DNA from: an uncultured Corynebacterium sp.
Lineage (GTDB): Bacteria > Actinomycetota > Actinomycetes > Mycobacteriales > Mycobacteriaceae
Length of the DNA: 64,000 nucleotides
Assembly (NCBI RefSeq): GCF_946222985.1
Contig: NZ_CAMIFY010000001.1
Coordinates: 71,947-135,946, forward strand
Reading direction: 5' to 3'
The notes beneath the pieces were generated by a model that saw nothing but the letters and a program-made list of their open reading frames with translations, searched no databases and was not told the origin of the DNA. The position numbers and the translations under genes were made by a program. This document shows positions 28,527-35,724 of this stretch, in pieces; positions within the stretch are counted from its first letter, which is position 1, and each line of letters opens with the position of its first letter.

Positions 28527-28594
28527 CAAACGCCTACGTTTCGCGCAGATGCCTACGTTGCAACGTAGGTATTCGTGCGCAACGTAGGCGTTTG
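28527..28594. repeat. 68-bp composite palindrome with four CCTACGTT half sites
   Basis: Two 34-bp arms are inverted copies with five mismatches. Each outer end is CAAACGCCTACGTT or its complement. The centre CCTACGTTG-CAACGTAGG is a perfect 18-bp palindrome. It lies between two minus-strand genes, 31 bp past the ClC stop and 117 bp before the hydrolase start. It could be a terminator for the ClC gene, a multi-site operator, or a small palindromic mobile element. Confidence 0.75.
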
Positions 28595-28624
28595 TCGAGA
28601 TGCACGGGATGTCCGGACGTCCGC

Positions 28625-30049
28625 CTACCGGTCTTCGGCGCGGCGGCGTTCTTCGCGTCCTAGATCGTCGTGACCCCGTTCATCGCGGGGCCGTTCTGTG
28701 TGGGCCCGTTCATCGTGGGCCCGTTCGTCGCGGTCCCGTTCTTTGCGGCCATCGCGGTCGTGCTTTCGCGTCCACGGCATCTGGATCCGCTTGGGCAGGC
28801 GGAGCGCCGAGCGCAGGATCTCGCCCGTCAGGGCCGCCGTGGCGCACGCGAGGAACAGGGCCAGATACGCCTCGGAGGATTGGCCGGTGAACTCGACGGT
28901 GACGATCAGGGCGAACAGGGGAGCGGCCATCGACGTCGACAGGAACGCCGCGGCGCCCAACAGCGCGAAGTCGGCCGGCGGAATGCCTCCGGCGATGGGC
29001 TGGACGAGGACGCCGACGAGGTAGCCCGCCAACGCCCCGATGGCGAAACCCGGCGTGAGCACGCCGCCGACGGCACCGGAACGCAGCGTGGCGAGTACCG
29101 CGAAAGTCTTCGCGGCGAGCAACGCCAGCGCGAAGGTCCACACCGGCGTCTCCTCGAGCACCGACGTCGCGGCGAACCGCCCGTTGCCGAGCACCTCCGG
29201 CAGATACAGCGACAGCGCGCCGACGGTGGCGAAGACCAGCGGCACGGCCCACAGGACGTGGGCGCCCATGGGGGCCGCGTTCTCCGCGCGGGACGCGGCG
29301 TAGCGGAAGGCCAGCCCCGCGATGCCGCACACGATGCCGAGGGCCACGGCGACGGTGAGGTTGCCGAAGCCCTCCGACAGCGTCACCGTCGAGTACAGGG
29401 GCTGGTCGCCGACGACGATGCCGGCGGTGGTGGTGGCCACGGCGGAACAGGCGAGGACGACCATGACGGCGCGGACGGTCACCGTCGTCAGCAGGATCTC
29501 GAACGCGAACACCGCCCCGGCCAGGGGAATGTGGTAGATCGCACCGAGCCCGGCGCCGGCCGCCGCGGCGACGAGCAGGCGCGTCGTGGCCCGGTCGAGG
29601 CCGAGCCGGTGGGCCAGCTGCGAGGCCATCATCGCGCCGGCCTCGCGGGGCGCGTTCTCCCGGCCCACCGACGCTCCGGCGGCGACGGTGGCCATCTGCA
29701 GGACGACGTTGACCACGGTCTCGACGACGGGCATGCGCGTGCCGGCCATGCCCTCCTCCACCGAGCGGATGGGGCGGCCGAGGCGGCGCACCGCCCACCA
29801 GGCCGGCGCGGCGATCAACCCGGCGACCGTGATGCCGAGGAAGCGCTGCAGGCCGGTGGTGCCGTCGGTGACGACGGGGACGTCCGCCTCGTGATGGCCG
29901 TAGACCAACGTCTCGATGCCGTGGAGCATGAACACCAGGAGCGCGGCGAACAGGCCCGTGGCCACGCCGACGACGAAGGTCCACAGGCACAGCCGAAGCA
30001 GGTCGCCGGCGGAGCGGCGGTCAGTCCCGGTCATCGTCGGCCCGGTCAT
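28625..30049 (-). CDS. ClC-family chloride channel/transporter
   Basis: The 474-residue membrane protein has about ten to twelve hydrophobic segments and the ClC pattern: GASVGRENAPRE near 122-133 (the GREGP element with the gating glutamate), AGAGLGAIYHIPLAGAVFAFE near 163-183, and GAVGGVLTPGFAIGALAGY (the GxFxP-type element). The canonical GSGIP selectivity motif is not obvious (EEGMAG in its place). The last 45 residues are a highly charged tail of five-residue repeats (DERAH, DERAH, TERPR, DERGH) encoded by 15-nt units. The start is 3 nt past the rsgA stop, so they are probably co-transcribed. Confidence 0.87.
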   Translation of the reverse strand: MTGPTMTGTDRRSAGDLLRLCLWTFVVGVATGLFAALLVFMLHGIETLVYGHHEADVPVVTDGTTGLQRFLGITVAGLIAAPAWWAVRRLGRPIRSVEEGMAGTRMPVVETVVNVVLQMATVAAGASVGRENAPREAGAMMASQLAHRLGLDRATTRLLVAAAAGAGLGAIYHIPLAGAVFAFEILLTTVTVRAVMVVLACSAVATTTAGIVVGDQPLYSTVTLSEGFGNLTVAVALGIVCGIAGLAFRYAASRAENAAPMGAHVLWAVPLVFATVGALSLYLPEVLGNGRFAATSVLEETPVWTFALALLAAKTFAVLATLRSGAVGGVLTPGFAIGALAGYLVGVLVQPIAGGIPPADFALLGAAAFLSTSMAAPLFALIVTVEFTGQSSEAYLALFLACATAALTGEILRSALRLPKRIQMPWTRKHDRDGRKERDRDERAHDERAHTERPRDERGHDDLGREERRRAEDR

Positions 30050-30051
30050 GG

Positions 30052-31086
30052 TCAGTCCCGGTCAATGTCGAGTTCCCAGTCCTCGTTGACCTGGAGCGCG
30101 GTGAGCAAGCCGCGCACGGCCATGGCCCGGCGGTGCGACGCGCCCTCCAACTTGTCCAGGGCGCATTCCGGGTCCGCGGGCGGGCCGAGGTGCGAGCATC
30201 CGCGCGGGCAATCGACGATCGCGGCGGCGAGGTCGTCGAAGACCTCGAGCACCGTGTCGGGCGTGACGTGCGCCAGACCGAACGACCGGATGCCCGGGGT
30301 GTCGATGGCCCACCCGCCACCGGCCAGCGGCAACGCCACCGACTGCGTGGAGGTGTGGCGGCCCTTGCCCACGCCGCTGACCTCGCCGGTGGCGCGGTCC
30401 GCGCCGGGCACCAGCCGATTGACCAGGGTGGATTTGCCGACGCCGGAATGGCCGATGAGGGCGGAGATCTTTCCGCCGACGACGTCGAAAAGCGGCTCGA
30501 CGGGATCGTCGACGCCGCAGACGACGACCGGGACGCCCAGATCGGCGAACTCGGCGGCGAACTCCGCCGGATCGGCCAGGTCGGACTTGGTCAGGCACAG
30601 CACCGGCGAGACGCCGCCGGCGAACGCCGCCACCAACGCGCGCTCGACGAAACCGGTGCGCGGCGGCGGATCGGCCACCGCGCATACGATGAGCAGCAAC
30701 TCGGCGTTGGCCACGACGATGCGCTCGAAGGGATCGTTGTCGTCGGCGGTGCGGCGCAGCACGCTGGACCGCTCGTCGAGCTTGACGATGCGCGCCAGCG
30801 TCCCCTCCCGGCCGGTCGTGTCGCCGACGACGCCCACCCGATCGCCGACGACGATGTTCGTCCGCCCCAGCTCACGGGCGCGCATGCAGTTGAGCACCAC
30901 GCCGTCGCCCGGGGGAGTGCCGGAGTCGTCGTCGAGGACGACGCCCCACCGGCCGCGGTCCTTGGTGACCACCAGGCCCCATTTGGCGTCGGCGTGCTTC
31001 GGCCGGTCCTTCGTCCGCGGTCGCGACCCCCGCCCCGGCCGGACGCGGACGTCGGACTCGTCCCAATCGCGGCTGCGGCGGCTCAG
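30052..31086 (-). CDS. rsgA: Ribosome small-subunit-dependent GTPase RsgA, probable CTG start
   Basis: RsgA is a circularly permuted GTPase that helps late 30S maturation. The 344-residue product has an OB-fold start (ESDVRVRPG), then G4 TKSD, G1 GHSGVGKST, G3 DTPG and a C-terminal zinc knuckle (CPRGCSHLGPPADPEC). The conserved N-terminus begins only 8 residues after the aroA stop, and no ATG, GTG or TTG lies between. CTG at 31086-31084 overlaps the aroA TGA as CTGA and has GGGAG 6 nt upstream, so it is proposed as the start. Co-transcription with aroA and the ClC gene is likely. Confidence 0.85.
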   Translation of the reverse strand: MSRRSRDWDESDVRVRPGRGSRPRTKDRPKHADAKWGLVVTKDRGRWGVVLDDDSGTPPGDGVVLNCMRARELGRTNIVVGDRVGVVGDTTGREGTLARIVKLDERSSVLRRTADDNDPFERIVVANAELLLIVCAVADPPPRTGFVERALVAAFAGGVSPVLCLTKSDLADPAEFAAEFADLGVPVVVCGVDDPVEPLFDVVGGKISALIGHSGVGKSTLVNRLVPGADRATGEVSGVGKGRHTSTQSVALPLAGGGWAIDTPGIRSFGLAHVTPDTVLEVFDDLAAAIVDCPRGCSHLGPPADPECALDKLEGASHRRAMAVRGLLTALQVNEDWELDIDRD

Positions 31087-32462
31087 GGCCGGCTCCCGTC
31101 GCCGTCCCGGCGGTCGAGTTCCGCCGGGGACTCCGCGACCGTCCGGCCGACCATCTCGGCCCACCGGATGTCGAAGTCGGGCATGGTCTTGCCCGTGGTC
31201 GCGATGTTCTCGATGCGCACGCCGGGCACCCGCAGGCCGATGATCGCGCCGGCGGTGGCCATCCGGTGGTCGTGGTAGGACAGCCAGTCGCTGCCGTGGA
31301 GCGGGGCCGGTTCGATGCGCAGGCCGTCGTCGAGCTCCGAGGCCCGTCCGCCGAGGCGGTTGATCTCGGCGACCAGGGCCGCCAAACGGTTGGTTTCGTG
31401 TCCGCGCAGGTGCGCGATGCCCGTCAGTTCGGAGGGCGTGTAGGCCAGGGCGGCCAGCGCGGCGACGGTGGGGGTCAGCTCGCCGATGTCGCCCATGTCC
31501 AGGTTGATCCCGCGCAGGCGCGCCGGGCCTTCGACGGTGAGGTCGTGGACCGCGTCGTCGCCGGTGCCCGTCCCGCGCGCCTTGAGCAGCACCCGGCAGC
31601 CCATGGCCTGCAGGATGTCGCGGATGCGGTCGCCGGGCTGGACGGTGTCGGTCGGCCATCCGGTGACGGTGACGCGGCCGCCGGTGACCGCCGCGGCCGC
31701 CAGGAACGGGGTGGCGTTGGACAGGTCCGGTTCCACGTGCCACGTGCGTCCGCGCAGTTCGCCGGAGTGGACGTGGAAGGCGCCGCCGTCGTCGGGGGCG
31801 TCCTCGACGACGGTGACGCCGGCCTGCCGCAGCATGTCGATGGTCATGTCGACGTGCGGGCGGGAGGGGATCTCGCCGACGGAGCGGACGGTCAGGCCCC
31901 GCGGGTACCGGGCGCCGGCCAGCAGCAGCCCGGAGACGAACTGCGACGACGCGGAGGAGTCGATTTCGACCTCGCCGCCGACGTCGCCGGTCGGGTTGAC
32001 GGTGAAGGGCAGGGAGTCGCCGTCGATGTCGGCGCCCAGGTCGCGCAGCGCCCCCAGCACCGCGCCCATCGGCCGCACCCGCGCTTCGGCGTCGCCGTCG
32101 AAGAACACCGACCCGGTCGCGGTGGCGGCCACCGGCGGCACGAAGCGCATGACGGTGCCGGCCAGGCCGCAGTGGATCGATCCGCCGTGCAGGACGTGGG
32201 GGACGACCTCGAGGGTGCGGTTGGGTGCCCCGGAGTTGTCCGAACCGGTGCGCACGACGGTGCCCATCGCCTCGAGTGCGGCGATCATCAGGTCGGTGTC
32301 CCGCGAGCGCAGCGCGCCGTGGATCGTCGACGGCGTCGACGACAGCGCGGCGATGATCAGCGCGCGGTTGGTGATCGACTTGGACCCGCCGATGGTGACG
32401 GTCGCGGTGACGGGGCCGTCGGCGGCGGGGGCGGGCCAGAACTCGTGGGGGGAGGAAGTCAC
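31083..32462 (-). CDS. aroA: 3-phosphoshikimate 1-carboxyvinyltransferase (EPSP synthase)
   Basis: AroA joins shikimate-3-phosphate and phosphoenolpyruvate in the route to aromatic amino acids. The 459-residue product shows the GGSKSITNRALI substrate loop near 22-33, GLAGTVMRF near 106, SSASSQFVSGLLLAG near 176, RPHVDMTIDML near 208, and YHDHRMA near 394. GTG 32462 follows a -10-like GATGAT by 6 nt; ATG 32480 would add six residues. The gene is divergent from the SRAP gene. Confidence 0.95.
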   Translation of the reverse strand: MTSSPHEFWPAPAADGPVTATVTIGGSKSITNRALIIAALSSTPSTIHGALRSRDTDLMIAALEAMGTVVRTGSDNSGAPNRTLEVVPHVLHGGSIHCGLAGTVMRFVPPVAATATGSVFFDGDAEARVRPMGAVLGALRDLGADIDGDSLPFTVNPTGDVGGEVEIDSSASSQFVSGLLLAGARYPRGLTVRSVGEIPSRPHVDMTIDMLRQAGVTVVEDAPDDGGAFHVHSGELRGRTWHVEPDLSNATPFLAAAAVTGGRVTVTGWPTDTVQPGDRIRDILQAMGCRVLLKARGTGTGDDAVHDLTVEGPARLRGINLDMGDIGELTPTVAALAALAYTPSELTGIAHLRGHETNRLAALVAEINRLGGRASELDDGLRIEPAPLHGSDWLSYHDHRMATAGAIIGLRVPGVRIENIATTGKTMPDFDIRWAEMVGRTVAESPAELDRRDGDGSRP

Positions 32463-32520
32463 GCTCCCATCATCCCCCATGTTTCGGCGTCGGGACACCA
32501 AGGGGTGCGACGATTGGGGC

Positions 32521-33189
32521 ATGTGCGGACGATTCGTGACCTTCACGGTGGGCGACGAGCTCATCGATTCGCTTGACGACGTCGACGGGCTGGCACCCGT
32601 TTCGGCCGACGGGCCGTTGCCGGGGCCGCGGTGGAACGTGGCGCCGACGATGCCGATCGTGGCGTTGGCGCGCGCGGAGGGTGCGTCGTCGGACGCGCCG
32701 CGGGAGACGCTGGCCGCGCCGGTGCGGTGGGGGCTGGTGCCGCATTGGTCGAAGTCGATGCCGAAGACGCCGTACTTCAACGCCCGCGCGGAGACCTGGC
32801 GGGACAAGCCCGTCTTCCGCGACGGCGAACCGTGCGTGATCCCGATGGACGGCTGGTACGAGTGGCGGGACAAGGCGCCGTTCTTCGTCACGGGCCCGAC
32901 CGAGCGCCCGTTGCTGGTCGCGGGGTTGTGGGCGCGGTGCGGCGACATCGTCTCCGCGACGATCCTGACCACGGATGCCGTCGGTCATCTGTCGGACCTG
33001 CACCACCGCATGCCCCGGGTGCTCGCCGACGACGAGGTCGCCGATTGGCTCGACGGCACCGGGTTCGCCGAGGGCGGGGAAGTCGGGATGACCCCGGGCG
33101 AGGTCGTCGAGAAGTTGAGCGTCGGGCCCGTCAACAAGGCCGTCGGCAACGTGGCGAACGACGGGGAGTGGTTGCTCGACCCGTCGTGA
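32521..33189 (+). CDS. SOS response-associated peptidase (SRAP/HMCES/YedK family)
   Basis: SRAP proteins trap abasic sites in single-stranded DNA through a thiazolidine bond with the N-terminal cysteine. The 222-residue product starts MCGRF, so Cys2 is exposed after Met removal. Other conserved elements are RWNVAPT near 37, WGLVPHW near 70, NARAET near 84-89 with the catalytic Glu, CVIPMDGWYEW near 101, and HHRMP near 161-165 with the active-site His. A -10-like GACGAT ends 6 nt before the ATG. No LexA box is visible upstream. Confidence 0.93.
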   Translation: MCGRFVTFTVGDELIDSLDDVDGLAPVSADGPLPGPRWNVAPTMPIVALARAEGASSDAPRETLAAPVRWGLVPHWSKSMPKTPYFNARAETWRDKPVFRDGEPCVIPMDGWYEWRDKAPFFVTGPTERPLLVAGLWARCGDIVSATILTTDAVGHLSDLHHRMPRVLADDEVADWLDGTGFAEGGEVGMTPGEVVEKLSVGPVNKAVGNVANDGEWLLDPS

Positions 33190-33218
33190 AGCATCGGTTT
33201 GGTCTGGGTCAAACCCGC

Positions 33219-33785
33219 CTACGCCGCGAGGGACGCGAACGTCGCGCCGGTGAGCGACGCGAGATCGTCGGGCGACAGCTCCACGTCCAGGCCCCGCCGA
33301 CCGCCGGAGACGAACACCGTGGCGTGCTCGCGCGCCGACGAATCGACGACCGTCGGCAGGGTGCGCTTCTGCCCCAGGGGCGAGATGCCCCCGACGACGT
33401 AACCGGTGGCGCGCCGGGCGTCGTCGGGATCGGCCAACGCCACCTTCGACGCGCCCAGGGCCCGCGCCGCCGCCTTCAGATCGACGCGGCCGGTGACCGG
33501 GGCGACGGCCACCGCGAAACCGGTGCGCTTGCCCTGCATGACCACGACGAGGGTCTTGAAGATGCGCTCGGCCGGCACTCCGTGATGCTCGCCGAGCCAC
33601 AGCGCCGCCTCCGCGCCGAAGTGGTCGTCGGAATGGGCGAACTCGAACACGCGGTGATCGATCCCCGCCGCCACGCAGGCGGACAGGGCCGGGGTGGCGG
33701 CCGACGGGGAGCCGCCGGAGCGCTTGTTCTTCGCGGCGTTCTTGCCGGCGTTCTTCGCGGCGTTCTTGCCGGATTTCCTGCCCAT
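33219..33785 (-). CDS. ybaK: YbaK/EbsC-type aminoacyl-tRNA deacylase
   Basis: The family removes mischarged cysteine from tRNA-Pro. The 188-residue product has the YbaK core: FGAEAALWLGVP-like region near 57, the invariant lysine in RIFKTLVV near 74-81, AVAVAPVTGRVDLKAAARALGASKV, and GYVVGGISPLGQKRTLPTVVD near 127-147. A 22-residue Lys/Asn/Ala-rich leader (KNAAKNAGKNAAKNKR) precedes it, made of near-repeats of 12-nt units, and may bind RNA. It is convergent with the SRAP gene (29-bp gap with a weak GGTTTG/CAAACC hairpin). Confidence 0.88.
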   Translation of the reverse strand: MGRKSGKNAAKNAGKNAAKNKRSGGSPSAATPALSACVAAGIDHRVFEFAHSDDHFGAEAALWLGEHHGVPAERIFKTLVVVMQGKRTGFAVAVAPVTGRVDLKAAARALGASKVALADPDDARRATGYVVGGISPLGQKRTLPTVVDSSAREHATVFVSGGRRGLDVELSPDDLASLTGATFASLAA

Positions 33786-33870
33786 GCCCCGATCATTCCA
33801 CCGTCGCTGCGGCCCGACGGCGAGGCGGGGGAGTCCACCGTCGATTCACGGGGGCCGAAACCCATGCGGA

Positions 33871-33876
33871 TAGGAT
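33871..33876 (+). promoter_or_regulatory. Leaderless -10 for sigH
   Basis: TAGGAT ends 7 nt before ATG 33884. No SigH-type GGAA...GTT pair is evident in the 98-bp gap, so this promoter looks housekeeping. Confidence 0.55.
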
Positions 33877-33883
33877 GGACGCC

Positions 33884-34591
33884 ATGACAGCCGAAGCGAC
33901 GGGACCCACCGGCGTCGCCGCCCCGAACACGGCCCATGGCAAGGGACGTGCGCGGACGGAGGAGACGGACGCCGAACTGGCCGAGCGGTTCGAGCGCGAT
34001 GCTCTGCCGCTGCTGGACCAGCTCTACGGCGGCGCGCTGCGCATGACCCGCAACCCCGCCGACGCGGAGGACCTGGTCCAGGAGGCCTACATCAAGGCCT
34101 ACCAGGGCTTTCGGTCCTACAAGCCGGGCACGAACCTCAAGGCGTGGATGTACCGCATTCTCACCAACGCCTACATCAACAACTACCGGAAGGCCCAGCG
34201 CCGGCCGGCCGAGTACGCCACCGACGACATCACGGATTCGCAGATCGCCGAAACCGCGTCGCACACCTCCGCCGGCCTGCGGTCGGCCGAGGTCGAGGCC
34301 ATGGCGCTGCTTCCCGACGAGGAGATCCGCGCCGCGCTGATGGACCTCAGCGAGGAATACCGGATGGTCGTCTACTACGCCGACGTCGAGGGACTGCCCT
34401 ACAAGGAAATCGCCGAAATCATGGACACTCCCATCGGCACGGTGATGTCCCGGCTCCATCGTGGAAGGAAAAAGCTCCGCGAGGCGTTGAAGGATGTGGC
34501 GAAGGATCGTGGCTTCATTCGCGACCGCGACGAGCGCGGGCGCGAGACGGAAGCCACCGCCGGACGCGACGTCGGAAAGGTTGGACGATGA
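33884..34591 (+). CDS. sigH: ECF sigma factor SigH
   Basis: SigH directs the response to heat and thiol-oxidative stress (thioredoxin, chaperones, proteases). The 235-residue product has region 2 (LLDQLYGGALRMTRNPADAEDLVQEAYIKAYQGFRSYKPGTNLKAWMYRILTNAYINN spread over about 44-102) and region 4 (SEEYRMVVYYADVEGLPYKEIAEIMDTPIGTVMSRLHRGRKKL spread over about 155-198). A 35-residue N-terminal tail and a charged C-terminal tail are present. The anti-sigma gene overlaps its stop by 4 nt. Confidence 0.95.
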   Translation: MTAEATGPTGVAAPNTAHGKGRARTEETDAELAERFERDALPLLDQLYGGALRMTRNPADAEDLVQEAYIKAYQGFRSYKPGTNLKAWMYRILTNAYINNYRKAQRRPAEYATDDITDSQIAETASHTSAGLRSAEVEAMALLPDEEIRAALMDLSEEYRMVVYYADVEGLPYKEIAEIMDTPIGTVMSRLHRGRKKLREALKDVAKDRGFIRDRDERGRETEATAGRDVGKVGR

Positions 34592-34863
34592 ACGACAGCG
34601 TGAACCCCTGCGGACACCCGGGGACCTGCGCCGAAGTGCGCCGCCGCCTCGACGCCCTGCTCGCGGGCGAATGCGACCCGGAGGAAACCCGGATCCTGGA
34701 GCGGCACATCCGCGATTGCCCGCGGTGCCTCGAGGACGTCGGTTGCGAACGCGCGCTGCGCCAGTTGCTGCGGCGCTGCTGCTGCGAATCCGCGCCGGTC
34801 GAGTTGCGCCGACGCATCACCACCCGCATCCGCGTCACCTACCGGACCACGGAGATCGACTAG
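34588..34863 (+). CDS. rshA: Zinc-associated anti-sigma factor RshA
   Basis: RshA holds SigH inactive until oxidation. The 91-residue product carries the ZAS motif HIRDCPRC (H40, C44, C47). It is unusually cysteine-rich: C8, C14, C29, C44, C47, C53 and a C64-C65-C66 run, nine in all. ATG 34588 overlaps the sigH stop (ATGA), which couples synthesis of sigma and anti-sigma. Confidence 0.92.
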   Translation: MNDSVNPCGHPGTCAEVRRRLDALLAGECDPEETRILERHIRDCPRCLEDVGCERALRQLLRRCCCESAPVELRRRITTRIRVTYRTTEID

Positions 34864-34878
34864 TCGCGGATACGCGAA

Positions 34879-34914
34879 ACGCCCCGACTGCATCGAATGA
34901 TGCGGTCGGGGCGT
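34879..34914 (+). terminator. Terminator after sigH-rshA
   Basis: ACGCCCCGACTGCATC and GATGCGGTCGGGGCGT pair with one mismatch around GAAT, 15 nt after the rshA stop. It can also stop transcription of the convergent bL37 gene. Confidence 0.85.
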
Positions 34915-34940
34915 CGTCGGCAGTGCGGCAACAGCGTCGA

Positions 34941-35015
34941 TCAGCTGTTGGGGCGCTTGCCGTGGTTCGCCTTCTTCTTGCGACGATCCTTGCGCTTGCG
35001 GCCACGCTTGCTCAT
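34941..35015 (-). CDS. 50S ribosomal protein bL37, 24 residues
   Basis: This tiny gene encodes a very basic 24-residue protein starting MSKRGRKRKDRRKKK and ending ANHGKRPNS, the pattern of the actinobacterial ribosomal protein bL37 found on mycobacterial large subunits. GGAGGAGG lies 6 nt before the ATG, the strongest ribosome binding site in the area. TAGACT on the minus strand (35058-35053) is a likely -10. Its length puts it below most gene-finding cut-offs. Confidence 0.85.
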   Translation of the reverse strand: MSKRGRKRKDRRKKKANHGKRPNS

Positions 35016-35094
35016 GGTGTGCCTCCTCCGGTCGGTTAATTCAACCTGGCCAGTCTACTACGGGCCGGTCGCGGAACCTAAGTTCCGGTGGTGG

Positions 35095-35361
35095 CTAGAC
35101 GGTGGTGCGGGCGGTGCGGCGGGTGCGGCCGCGGTTGCGGCGGCGCTTCAGCGCGCGGCGCTCGTCCTCGGACATGCCGCCCCACACGCCGGCGTCCTGG
35201 CCGGTCTCCAGGGCCCACGCGAGGCACTGGGAGGTGACGGGGCAACGGTTGCAGACGACCTTGGCCTTCGCGATCTGGGCGAGGGCGGGGCCGGAGTTGC
35301 CGACCGGGAAGAACAGCTCGGGGTCCTCTTCGCGGCAAACGGCTTCGTGACGCCAATCCAT
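35095..35361 (-). CDS. whiB1: WhiB1-type iron-sulfur regulator (WhcE orthologue)
   Basis: WhiB1 is an essential, nitric-oxide-sensitive 4Fe-4S protein in mycobacteria; the corynebacterial counterpart by position is WhcE, linked to oxidative stress. The 88-residue product has C9, C37, C40 and C46, the GVWGG turn at 58-62 and a very basic tail (KRRRNRGRTRRTARTTV). AAGGAG is 8 nt before ATG 35361. The sigH-rshA neighbourhood is conserved. Confidence 0.94.
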   Translation of the reverse strand: MDWRHEAVCREEDPELFFPVGNSGPALAQIAKAKVVCNRCPVTSQCLAWALETGQDAGVWGGMSEDERRALKRRRNRGRTRRTARTTV

Positions 35362-35724
35362 GACAAAATCTCCTTCTTGCGATACCCGGGTGCGGGCACG
35401 GGGCGCCGGCTCGGCTCGTGGCCGGCCATGGGCTGCGGTTGGTCCCCATGCATCTGATGAAAAGTGCGGATGCTTTCCGACGGCGTGCGTTCCCCGACAT
35501 CGGGGCGCAGGGGTTCACCGGCGGATCCGCGGACGGCGGGCGCGATCGACGCGCCTGCCATTCACATACGGGCGGAGGTATTCGCTCCCCCCGCGGTCCT
35601 GCTGAATGATGACACGTCATGCCCTGGTTGGGAAGGCCTTCCGCGCAAAAAGTGCGGAACGTCACAAGAAAGTGAAATTCACGTTACATCCCCAGGTGAG
35701 GGGCGTGAGGAGGCGAACCTTCAG
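35362..35724. promoter_or_regulatory. 363-bp gene-free region upstream of whiB1
   Basis: No convincing gene lies here. Two perfect short palindromes are present: GTGAA-A-TTCAC (35672-35682) and ATGAC-AC-GTCAT (35609-35620). This is the longest gene-free gap in the window and probably holds a long whiB1 leader with several sites. The promoter itself could not be placed with confidence. Confidence 0.4.
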
